This document shows positions 1 through 5,748 of a DNA stretch of 5,787 nucleotides, one piece after another. This DNA comes from Deinococcus sp. (GTDB taxonomy: Bacteria > Deinococcota > Deinococci > Deinococcales > Thermaceae). Where the stretch lies: NCBI GenBank assembly GCA_023382135.1, contig JAMCQK010000140.1, positions 1 through 5,787 of the forward strand, in the 5' to 3' direction. The translations under genes and the position numbers were made by a program. The notes under the pieces are model-generated. The model did not search any database, had not been told where the DNA came from, and saw only the letters and a list, made by a program, of their open reading frames with translations. How positions within the stretch are numbered: the first letter of the stretch is position 1; the number at the start of each line of letters is the position of its first letter.

Positions 1-121
1 ATCTCTGGGCTTTAGGATATTGCCATAATCCAACGCTCCTTCGTTGTGGCTCCAGAAACAGTATAGTGCAATATCGTGCAAAATGCAGCTTCTGGCAAGG
101 GGGGCGGCCAAAGCATCCCCG

Positions 122-153
122 CCAGGGTCCCTGGGTCACTGGGCCCCCTAGGG
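122..153. repeat. cluster of short GC-rich inverted and tandem repeats upstream of the ftsB-like gene
   Basis: CCAGGG-T-CCCTGG (122-134) is a perfect inverted repeat around one base. It overlaps a short tandem repeat of the 8-mer GGGTCNCT (125-132 and 133-140) followed by another GGG. CCCTAGGG at 146-153 is an 8-base palindrome. The cluster lies just upstream of the TATAAT box, where a -35 element or an operator would be. It could be a regulator site, the end of an upstream terminator, or chance in GC-rich DNA. Confidence 0.35.
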
Positions 154-167
154 TGCCGAGGCTAAGG

Positions 168-173
168 TATAAT
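168..173 (+). promoter_or_regulatory. -10 box (TATAAT) of the ftsB-like gene, leaderless type
   Basis: A perfect TATAAT lies at 168-173, nine bases before the GTG at 183. Transcription starting 7 to 10 bases after the box would begin at or within about 3 bases of the GTG. No Shine-Dalgarno sequence lies between box and start. Leaderless genes with a -10 box next to the start codon are well known in Deinococcus-Thermus. I see no good -35 hexamer: the expected position near 145-150 is a C-rich palindrome, CCCTAGGG at 146-153. Confidence 0.65.
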
Positions 174-182
174 TGCCCCGTC

Positions 183-470
183 GTGGAGCGGCCAATTTAC
201 CGTTTCTTGCACTTGGTGTTCGCCTTGGGCGTGCTCCAGGTGACGGTTTTGATAGGCCTCGAGACCAAGCGCTATTTCGACAACCTCACCCAGGCCCGCG
301 CGCTGCAAGAACGCGTGGCCAATATGCAAAACCAGCTGGCGCGTCTCCGTGAGGAAGTCAAGGCCGCCGAGGACCCCCTGTTCCGCGAGGCCATGGCCCG
401 GAAAATGGGTTACGTCCGCAAGGATGAGGTTCTGCGCGTAAGCAAGCCAGCGGGTGGCCCGGGCCAGTAG
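183..470 (+). CDS. FtsB/DivIC-like septum formation initiator family protein, 95 aa
   Basis: This is a small bitopic membrane protein of the FtsB/DivIC type. Family members bridge FtsL/FtsQ-like partners and help activate septal wall synthesis at the division site. A short N-terminus (about residues 1-7) precedes one hydrophobic membrane segment (about 8-25). A charged, heptad-like coiled coil follows (about 31-63), rich in Gln, Arg, Glu and Leu. The C-terminal block DPLFREAMARKMGYVRKDEV (64-83) matches the family pattern of DP followed by an AR-K-G-V-K motif. Ninety-five residues is normal for the family. I chose GTG at 183 because the reading frame upstream gives a Pro/Arg-rich stretch unlike the family, and because a TATAAT box sits nine bases before this GTG. 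The short Gly/Pro tail is variable. The family call is firm; whether it is the FtsB or the DivIC paralogue cannot be settled here. Confidence 0.85.
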   Translation: MERPIYRFLHLVFALGVLQVTVLIGLETKRYFDNLTQARALQERVANMQNQLARLREEVKAAEDPLFREAMARKMGYVRKDEVLRVSKPAGGPGQ

Positions 471-495
471 TGTTACCCGAACTGGGCTCCCCTTG

Positions 496-530
496 GGAAG
501 GCCCGCTAAAGCCTGGGAAAGCCTTCCTTT
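496..530 (+). terminator. possible intrinsic terminator after the ftsB-like gene
   Basis: GGAAGGC (496-502) can pair with GCCTTCC (521-527) as a 7-bp stem. The loop is 18 bases, and the stem is followed by a pyrimidine tail TTTCCTCGTT. The long loop and interrupted T-tract make it a weak example. Its place 25 bases after the stop codon, before a separate candidate promoter, fits transcription ending here. Confidence 0.4.
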
Positions 531-580
531 CCTCGTTCGCCCGATGTTCAAATGCAACAAGTTTGTGAAAAGGTTGGGTC

Positions 581-586
581 TAGGCT
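581..586 (+). promoter_or_regulatory. candidate -10 box (TAGGCT), leaderless spacing
   Basis: TAGGCT fits the TANNNT form and ends exactly six bases before the ATG at 593. The dnaE -10 box (TATGCT) has the same spacing to its GTG. There is no Shine-Dalgarno sequence and no clear -35 hexamer. This is the main argument that the small ORF beginning at 593 is transcribed. Confidence 0.45.
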
Positions 587-592
587 ACAGGC

Positions 593-871
593 ATGAAAGC
601 TGCGCTCTCTGCTAACAGTTCCAAGCGTGTATACCTTGCCGCGCTTGTGCTCAGCACGCTCAGCTTAATCGCGTTTCCTATTCCCAGCATGATGGGTCCA
701 AGAGACTGGAAAGCCTGGCAGGTCCCCGCCCCAAGTTGGAAGCCGGAGTGGGAGCCTCGCCGGTTCTCAAAGCGCAACTTGCTGATCCCCCCTTACATGG
801 CCAGCTCGAGAAGGCAGCAGCGAAGCCGTCCGAGCGACGGTTCCAGAGCGGACTCGGCCACAGCTGGCTAG
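593..871 (+). CDS. hypothetical small protein with one N-terminal hydrophobic segment, 92 aa
   Basis: I do not recognise this protein. A short basic N-terminus (Lys2, Lys11, Arg12) precedes a hydrophobic stretch at about residues 13-31 (YLAALVLSTLSLIAF and flanks), which reads as a signal sequence or membrane anchor. No clear AXA signal-peptidase site follows. The middle is rich in Trp and Pro (Trp39, 42, 49, 53), and the last third is Arg/Ser-rich and low in complexity. It stops 53 bases before the dnaE stop and is convergent with dnaE. In its favour are the TAGGCT box six bases before the ATG and the ordered hydrophobic segment. Against it is the poor-looking C-terminus, which begins just after a C6 run (787-792). 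A frameshift there, natural or from sequencing, could mean the true end differs. It may be a small envelope protein, a decayed gene, or not a gene. Confidence 0.4.
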   Translation: MKAALSANSSKRVYLAALVLSTLSLIAFPIPSMMGPRDWKAWQVPAPSWKPEWEPRRFSKRNLLIPPYMASSRRQQRSRPSDGSRADSATAG

Positions 872-898
872 CAGGGGTGTACTCCGTGGCGCCAGGAA

Positions 899-926
899 CG
901 GAGCGCTATCTCCGCCGCTGTTTTTT
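899..926 (+). terminator. weak hairpin plus T6 between the convergent genes
   Basis: CGGAG (899-903) pairs with CTCCG (910-914) over a six-base loop, and a T6 run follows at 921-926. An alternative stem, AGCG (902-905) with CGCT (916-919), ends one base before the T-run. CTCCGT at 882-887 can also pair with ACGGAG at 898-903, so three segments compete. The T-run overlaps the dnaE stop codon region on the other strand. It could end rightward transcription from the small ORF. No T-rich tail serves dnaE. Confidence 0.3.
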
Positions 927-3900
927 AGAAGGGCACCTGGGGTTCGGCGGCTCCCCGGCGGCCGCTCTGGCCCGCCAGCAAGGCTTCACGGTTGGGAATC
1001 AGGTGGGCCAGGAGCCAGTCCATTTTCTGGAGTTCGCTTTCCACCTCTTCGGAAACGCGGACCTCGCGCGCTTCAAGTAGTGCGAAGCTTTCTCCTTGGC
1101 TCACCCGCAGCTGCACCGGCAAGGTCCCGGGGTATTCGTCAAGCAGGCTCCTGAGGTCTTTGGCCTTGTCCTGGTCCAGTAAGTTCAGATCGAGATCCAG
1201 TTCAAGCACCTTGGGGAGGCCTTCCAGGTCTTGGTAGGGGTAAACCTCCTGTGCAACCACCCGCAGCGCTTCACCCTGGGTCTCAGGTTCGGCCTCGCTC
1301 AGCCCGTGAGGGCTAGTTGTTTTTAGGCCTGCCGTGCTCGAGGCCATATCAGGTTCGACCTCCGCCACCAGCAGCACCGGCGCATCCTCGCTGATCCTAG
1401 GGGCCACCCGCTCGTAGGCCCGCCCAAAAACCACCACTTCCACCGCGCCGGTTTCGTCCGCCAGCGTGAACTTGGCCATCATCCCGCCCGAGCGGGTAAG
1501 TTTTTTGGAGATCTCCTCCACCATTCCAGCGAGCAAAAGCCTCGCCCGGCCCTTGCCGTTTTTGCCTTGGGCATAGGCTTTGGGAAGCTCTTCCAGCGTG
1601 CAGCTTGCCGCCTCGCGCAGACCCTGATATCTGAGCAGCGGGTGTCCAGTCACGTAGATTCCCAGCGCCTCTTTCTCAAAGCGAAGCTGGGTAATTTCAT
1701 CCAGCTGGGGGCCTTGCGGAAGCGTGGGCTCACTGGCCACAAACAAGCCCATCATGCCCGCCTGCGAACGTCCGCGCTCCGCGCCCGCCCACTTGAGTAA
1801 ATCGTCTAAAGCGGCGAGCATCTGCCCGCGCCCGCCCAGCGCATCAAAAGCACCTGCTTTGATGAGTGACTCCACCACACGCTTGTTGGATACAGCGCTA
1901 TCTACACGCTTCAGGAAGTCAGGCAGAGATTGGAAGCGGCCACCCTTTTCCCGCTCCTGCAAAATGGCCTGGGCTGCACCTTCGCCCACATTTTTGACAG
2001 CGGAAAGACCAAACAGCACGTTCTCACCCACGGCGCTAAAATTGAAGCCTGAGCGGTTAATATCCGGGGGCAGCACATTGACACCCATGACCCTGGCCGC
2101 GCGGATGTACTCGGCCACCTTGTCCGAGTCGTGACGCTCCACCGTGAGCAGCGCAGCCACGAACTCCACCGGGTAATGCGCTTTTACATAGGCGGTCTGG
2201 TAGGTAAGCATGGCGTAGGCCGCCGAGTGCGATTTGTTGAAACCGTAGTTGGCAAAGGCCTCGAGCAGGTCGAAGAGCCGGTCGGCCTCTTGCGAAGGGA
2301 TGCCCCGTTCTCCCGCCCCCAACACAAACTGCAAGCGGTGCTTTTGCATCTCATCGACCTTTTTCTTGCCCATGGCCCGGCGTAAAAGGTCGGCCTGGCC
2401 CAGGCTGTAGCCGGCGGCCATCGAGGCTATCTGCATGATCTGCTCTTGGTAAACGGGGATGCCGTAGGTCTCCTTCAGGATGGGCTCGAGAATCTTGCTC
2501 GCGTTGGGAAACTCTTTGTACGCTACCGGCTCACGCCCGTGATGCCTGCGGATGTAGGTGGGAATGTTCTCCATAGGTCCCGGGCGATACAGTGCGCCAA
2601 GAGCAATAATGTCCTGAATGCGCCGGGGCTTGAGGCCGCGCACAGTGCTGGTCATGCCGCCGGAATCCAGTTGGAAAATACCTTTGGTCTCCCCGCGCCC
2701 CAGAAGCTCGAAGGTGGCCGCGTCATCCAAGGGAAGCTGGTCGTAATCCAGCGTGATACCCTTGGATTCTTGGACAATACGCCTGCACTCGTCCAAAAAC
2801 GAGAGGGTGCGCAGGCCCAAAAAGTCCATCTTGAGAAACCCCAAGGCTTCCACCGCCCCCATGTCGTACTGGGTAATTTTTGCCGGGGAGTCTCCCTGGC
2901 GCATTAAGGGAATCCAGTCCTGCAATGGCGTATCGGCAATCACCACCCCGGCTGCGTGCACCGAGGAGTGCCGGTTCAGACCCTCCAAGCGCCTGGCAAC
3001 GTTCACCACGCGGGCTACCAGTGGATCTTTTTCTATTTCCGCCTTGAATTCCGGCACCGACTCAATAGCCTCCGCAATTGGCTTGGGCTTGCCAAACAAC
3101 ACCGGTATAAGCTTTGCCAGTTCCTCGGCTCGCTTCAGCGGCAGTCCAAAAACTCTTGCCGAGTCTTTAATCGCTGCCTTGGAAGCCAGGGTTCCGAAGG
3201 TGCCAATCTGGGCCACCTTGTCCTCCCCGTAACGCTCGCGCACGTACTGGATAACGCGGTCGCGTTCGGCGTCGGAGAAGTCGGTGTCGATATCCGGCAT
3301 ACTTACGCGCTCGGGGTTCAAGAAGCGCTCGAACAGAAGCCCAAAGGCCAAGGGGTCCAGGTTGGTGATCCGGGTGGCGTAGGCGACCAAGCTGCCGGCG
3401 GCGCTGCCGCGGCCAGGCCCCACGCTGATACCGTTGTTCTTGGCCCAGTTGATGAAGTCCTGCACGATAAGCAGGTAGCCGGCAAAGCCCATTTTTTCGA
3501 TTACCGAGAGCTCGTACTCGGCGCGGGAAAGAATGGCCCAGCCGTCCCACTCAGTGCCTTCTGCAAGACTTGGAAGGACCGACTTGGCTTTTTCGCGGTC
3601 TTCTTCGGGAAGCTCTGCGATCTCCTGCACCAAGACCTGGATGTCGCCGTGAGGAACCGCCCTTCCCAGCTTGCGCAACAACTCGGCGTATAGATGTTCA
3701 TCGATTCTGTCTGAATATCTTTCCGCCAGGCCCCTGAAAGTAAGCTCGCGAAGATACAGGTTTTCAGTGCGGCCTTCCGGGAGCGGATAGCGCGGAATGC
3801 GGTAGACCATCTTGTCGCCAATAGGCAGATCCACGTTGCACATACGGGCAATTTCAACGGTGTTGTCGAAAGGTTCGTCGCCCCATTCTTGGTGATTGAT

Positions 3901-4668
3901 GGCCCGGCGCATTTCTTCCGGACTCTTGACGTAAAACTCGTCGCAGGGGAACTTCCAGCGGTCTGGGTCGTCCCAGGTGCTCTTGGACTGCACTGCCAGC
4001 ACCACCGCGTGGGCTTCGGCATCATCCTTGTTGACGTAGTGGCCGTCGTTGGTGGCCACAAGACCCAGGCCGTATTTTTTGGCGAACTGCTTGAGCGCCT
4101 GGTTGACCTTTTTCTGCTCGGGCAGGCCGTGATCCTGGATTTCTACGAAGTAGCGGTCGCCGAAGATCGAGAGGTACTGGTTCAAGCGTTCTTCGGCCAG
4201 GTCGGGCCGGTCTTGCAGGATGAACTGGGGAATTTCCGCCCCCAAACAACCGGAAAGCGCGATGATGCCCTGGTTGTGCTCACGCAAAATTTCCCGGTCG
4301 ATGCGGGGTTTTTGGTAGAAGCCCTCGAGGTAGGCCAGGCTCGCCAAACGGCACAGATTCTGGTAGCCCTCGAGGTCTTTGGCCAGCAGCGTGAGGTGAA
4401 AATAGCCGCCGTCCAGACCCTTGCCCATCTTGCGGTCGAAACGGCTTTCGGCGGCCACGTAGGCCTCGTAGCCGATGATGGGCTTGACCCCCGCCGCGGT
4501 GGCCTTCTTGTAAAAGTCGATAACCCCAAACAAATTGCCGTGGTCGGTCATGGCCAGCGCCGGGTCCTGGGGCGAAACTTTTTTCACCCAGGAAATCAAG
4601 TCGGAAAGGCGCGCGGCGCCGTCCAACAGGCTGTACTGGGTGTGTTGGTGAAGATGGGCGAATTTCAC
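925..4668 (-). CDS. dnaE: DNA polymerase III subunit alpha, 1247 aa
   Basis: This is the catalytic subunit of the replicative DNA polymerase III holoenzyme and extends DNA at the replication fork. The PHP domain (about 1-280) keeps all nine expected metal ligands: His7, His9, Asp16, His43, Glu68, His91, Cys141, Asp208 and His210. The C-family palm includes GPGRGSAAGS (417-426). Asp461 and Asp463 in PDIDTDF, with Asp615 in KMDFLG, match the three catalytic aspartates known in the family. Thumb and fingers follow, then a helix-hairpin-helix (about 885-903). A clamp-binding segment GMMGLF lies at 971-976, an OB fold at about 1042-1090, and a C-terminal tau-binding-type domain to VPF. The start is GTG: an in-frame TGA lies two codons upstream, and the next residues align with Thermus DnaE. 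There is no Shine-Dalgarno sequence. No intein interrupts the gene, although Thermus thermophilus dnaE carries inteins. A linker at about 1106-1134 is longer than I recall in Thermus aquaticus. Identification is very secure. Confidence 0.98.
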   Translation of the reverse strand: MKFAHLHQHTQYSLLDGAARLSDLISWVKKVSPQDPALAMTDHGNLFGVIDFYKKATAAGVKPIIGYEAYVAAESRFDRKMGKGLDGGYFHLTLLAKDLEGYQNLCRLASLAYLEGFYQKPRIDREILREHNQGIIALSGCLGAEIPQFILQDRPDLAEERLNQYLSIFGDRYFVEIQDHGLPEQKKVNQALKQFAKKYGLGLVATNDGHYVNKDDAEAHAVVLAVQSKSTWDDPDRWKFPCDEFYVKSPEEMRRAINHQEWGDEPFDNTVEIARMCNVDLPIGDKMVYRIPRYPLPEGRTENLYLRELTFRGLAERYSDRIDEHLYAELLRKLGRAVPHGDIQVLVQEIAELPEEDREKAKSVLPSLAEGTEWDGWAILSRAEYELSVIEKMGFAGYLLIVQDFINWAKNNGISVGPGRGSAAGSLVAYATRITNLDPLAFGLLFERFLNPERVSMPDIDTDFSDAERDRVIQYVRERYGEDKVAQIGTFGTLASKAAIKDSARVFGLPLKRAEELAKLIPVLFGKPKPIAEAIESVPEFKAEIEKDPLVARVVNVARRLEGLNRHSSVHAAGVVIADTPLQDWIPLMRQGDSPAKITQYDMGAVEALGFLKMDFLGLRTLSFLDECRRIVQESKGITLDYDQLPLDDAATFELLGRGETKGIFQLDSGGMTSTVRGLKPRRIQDIIALGALYRPGPMENIPTYIRRHHGREPVAYKEFPNASKILEPILKETYGIPVYQEQIMQIASMAAGYSLGQADLLRRAMGKKKVDEMQKHRLQFVLGAGERGIPSQEADRLFDLLEAFANYGFNKSHSAAYAMLTYQTAYVKAHYPVEFVAALLTVERHDSDKVAEYIRAARVMGVNVLPPDINRSGFNFSAVGENVLFGLSAVKNVGEGAAQAILQEREKGGRFQSLPDFLKRVDSAVSNKRVVESLIKAGAFDALGGRGQMLAALDDLLKWAGAERGRSQAGMMGLFVASEPTLPQGPQLDEITQLRFEKEALGIYVTGHPLLRYQGLREAASCTLEELPKAYAQGKNGKGRARLLLAGMVEEISKKLTRSGGMMAKFTLADETGAVEVVVFGRAYERVAPRISEDAPVLLVAEVEPDMASSTAGLKTTSPHGLSEAEPETQGEALRVVAQEVYPYQDLEGLPKVLELDLDLNLLDQDKAKDLRSLLDEYPGTLPVQLRVSQGESFALLEAREVRVSEEVESELQKMDWLLAHLIPNREALLAGQSGRRGAAEPQVPF
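1301..1324 (+). repeat. hairpin with T-tract inside the dnaE linker (antisense strand)
   Basis: On the + strand AGCCC (1301-1305), GTGA and GGGCT (1310-1314) form a 5-bp hairpin followed by AGTTGTTTTT. It lies in the part of dnaE that encodes the long C-terminal linker (about residues 1115-1123). On the + strand it resembles a small intrinsic terminator antisense to dnaE. Read on the - strand, the T-tract is an A-run before the stem. It may be a palindromic element inserted in frame, or chance. Confidence 0.35.
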
Positions 4669-4674
4669 GCGTCA

Positions 4675-4680
4675 AGCATA
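4675..4680 (-). promoter_or_regulatory. -10 box (TATGCT) of dnaE, leaderless type
   Basis: On the - strand TATGCT ends six bases before the GTG start of dnaE. The six bases between (TGACGC) contain an in-frame stop codon and no Shine-Dalgarno sequence, so the GTG is the only sensible start and the transcript would be leaderless or nearly so. No strong -35 hexamer is visible 16 to 19 bases upstream. The box implies that dnaE can be transcribed apart from the acetyltransferase gene before it. Confidence 0.6.
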
Positions 4681-4728
4681 CCCTGGGGCTTTGCGGGGTT
4701 GATTAGCGGCCAAGGAAACGGCAATCAT

Positions 4729-4758
4729 CCGGCCTGCAACCAAGCTGCAAGATGCCGG
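4729..4758. repeat. imperfect hairpin in the acetyltransferase-dnaE spacer
   Basis: CCGGC (4729-4733) pairs with GCCGG (4754-4758), and inside it TGCA (4735-4738) pairs with TGCA (4746-4749) over a seven-base loop. CTGCAA also occurs twice at an 11-base interval (4734 and 4745), about one helical turn. No T-tract follows on either strand, so a simple terminator is unlikely. It lies about 50 bases upstream of the dnaE -10 box and could be a protein-binding site or transcript structure. Confidence 0.3.
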
Positions 4759-4766
4759 CTTCTCTC

Positions 4767-4800
4767 AAAAAAGCTGTGATTACCCGGGCTTATATGCAGC
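4767..4800 (-). terminator. weak terminator candidate at the end of the acetyltransferase gene
   Basis: On the - strand GCTG (4800-4797) can pair with CAGC (4776-4773), directly followed by T6 (4772-4767). The loop is 20 bases and contains CCCGGG, and the stem overlaps the last codons and the TAA stop. A stem of only 4 bp makes this weak. The T6 run straight after the stop codon is the best sign of termination in this spacer. Confidence 0.25.
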
Positions 4801-5742
4801 CGAAAGATCTTTGCGCAAGTGAACGTATGCGGGCTCTTTGACAAAACCCATGGCTTCGTTAATGGATAGCATCGGGCGGTTGGCCAAGTGGTTGTTGGTG
4901 CGGATAAACCGAAAACCCTTTTCCTTGGCAAACTGCGCGGCACGCAGTTTGAGCAGGAGCGCAATTCCCCGCCTGCGGTACTCCTTGAGCACGCCCGTGA
5001 GCCCGGTCTGCAGGGTCTGGGGCCTGCTCGACGCCCGTAGCTGCGAGATGCCAACCTCCCGCTCGCCATCTATGGCAATAAAGTAACCTTCCGGCAAAAA
5101 GTTGGGGCTTTCGAAGGTGCGCTTAACCCAGAGGTCAAATGCCCAGGGCACAAACGGTTCGGCCGCGGGAACGTCTTGCAGAAGTTGGCACAGCAGTTCA
5201 TAGTGCCTGCGCCGGTAGTCCCCATCTTGATAGGGCCTCTCCGCCAAACTGCGAATACTGATACCGCTCGACAGGGCCCGGCTGGTCTGAGGAAGAAAAG
5301 GCGCCGGGTCGAAATTGAAGACATCGAGCGTGGAAGCCCACATCCGGTCTTCTTCCACAAAACCTTGGCGAAGGTAGAACAACACCTCGGGCCAGTCCTC
5401 GCGGCCCCGGGTCAGCAGCACGCTTGGATTCAGCGGCCGGATCCGGTCCATCAGAAAAGACCAGAGCTCCTGAGTGAGCTGGCCCCATTCCGGCAAAACG
5501 CGGCAGTGGACTTCCAGGCGGCCCTGGCCAGGATTATTCATCGGGGTCTGGTACTCCGCACAGCCCACAGCAGCCCCGTCCTGCTCCAAGAAGTAGCGGC
5601 CCACCAGGTCCGCCTCGCTGCGCGTCTGGTCCAGGTAGCGGAGTTCACCGGCCGTCTGCGGTCTTTCGGGGTGGATGCGGTTCATCAGCTCCACGTAGAT
5701 CTGGTAATCCTGGCCGCTATAGTCAAATGGGCGAAAACTCAT
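4780..5742 (-). CDS. two-domain GNAT family N-acetyltransferase, 320 aa
   Basis: The protein appears to hold two GNAT folds in tandem. The C-terminal one (about 160-310) looks active. Beta-4 and the acetyl-CoA pyrophosphate loop read LTGVLKEYRRRGIA (248-261), with the R-R-G-I-A signature. A helix (262-275) follows, then RTNNHLANRPMLSINEAMGF (281-300), a typical GNAT end segment with Asn residues and a closing GF. The N-terminal half (about 1-140) keeps only traces of the fold: a strand and turn at DGAAVGCAEY (55-64) and FYLRQGF (122-128) where a second GF would sit. It lacks the R/Q-x-x-G-x-G/A loop, so it probably does not bind acetyl-CoA in the usual way. Tandem GNATs of this shape include mycothiol synthase-like enzymes, but nothing here fixes the substrate. 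A strong Shine-Dalgarno sequence supports the ATG. Role: probably acyl transfer to a small amine in the cytoplasm. Confidence 0.85.
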   Translation of the reverse strand: MSFRPFDYSGQDYQIYVELMNRIHPERPQTAGELRYLDQTRSEADLVGRYFLEQDGAAVGCAEYQTPMNNPGQGRLEVHCRVLPEWGQLTQELWSFLMDRIRPLNPSVLLTRGREDWPEVLFYLRQGFVEEDRMWASTLDVFNFDPAPFLPQTSRALSSGISIRSLAERPYQDGDYRRRHYELLCQLLQDVPAAEPFVPWAFDLWVKRTFESPNFLPEGYFIAIDGEREVGISQLRASSRPQTLQTGLTGVLKEYRRRGIALLLKLRAAQFAKEKGFRFIRTNNHLANRPMLSINEAMGFVKEPAYVHLRKDLSAAYKPG

Positions 5743-5748
5743 GGGCTG

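Noticed and set aside
15..31. Imperfect palindrome GGATATTGCCATAATCC as a possible operator
   Set aside because: Only 12 of 17 positions match the reverse complement, and no gene or promoter is clearly attached to it.
1..135. Open frame on the - strand running off the left edge, with a TATACT box at 60-65 and AAGGAG at 36-41
   Set aside because: It has no ATG or GTG in a sensible place. The TTG at 31-33 is only two bases from the SD-like sequence, and the ATG at 24-26 in another frame stops after four codons. About 45 codons with no recognisable product is not enough.
66..182. Upstream in-frame extension of the ftsB-like gene from a GTG at 66
   Set aside because: The extension is Pro/Arg/Cys-rich, unlike any FtsB/DivIC N-terminus, and it contains the TATAAT box at 168-173. 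The frame is open back to the left edge, but that is not enough to call it coding.
736..1080. + strand frame of 114 codons across the convergent junction
   Set aside because: It overlaps both the small ORF and the conserved dnaE 3' end, and lacks a ribosome binding site or a nearby -10 box. It is considered only as a possible frameshift continuation of the small ORF.
2956..3693. + strand frame of 245 codons opposite the middle of dnaE
   Set aside because: Same explanation: antisense to conserved polymerase coding sequence, no ribosome binding site, no recognisable motif.
925..4668. Intein or frameshift inside dnaE
   Set aside because: The protein reads continuously through the palm, fingers, clamp-binding and OB-fold regions with all expected motifs in order. 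No Hint-type block or break is visible.
3889..4779. Long + strand frame of 296 codons opposite the 5' part of dnaE
   Set aside because: It is fully antisense to the PHP-encoding part of dnaE. Long antisense frames are common opposite GC-rich genes with strong third-position bias. The translation has no recognisable domain.
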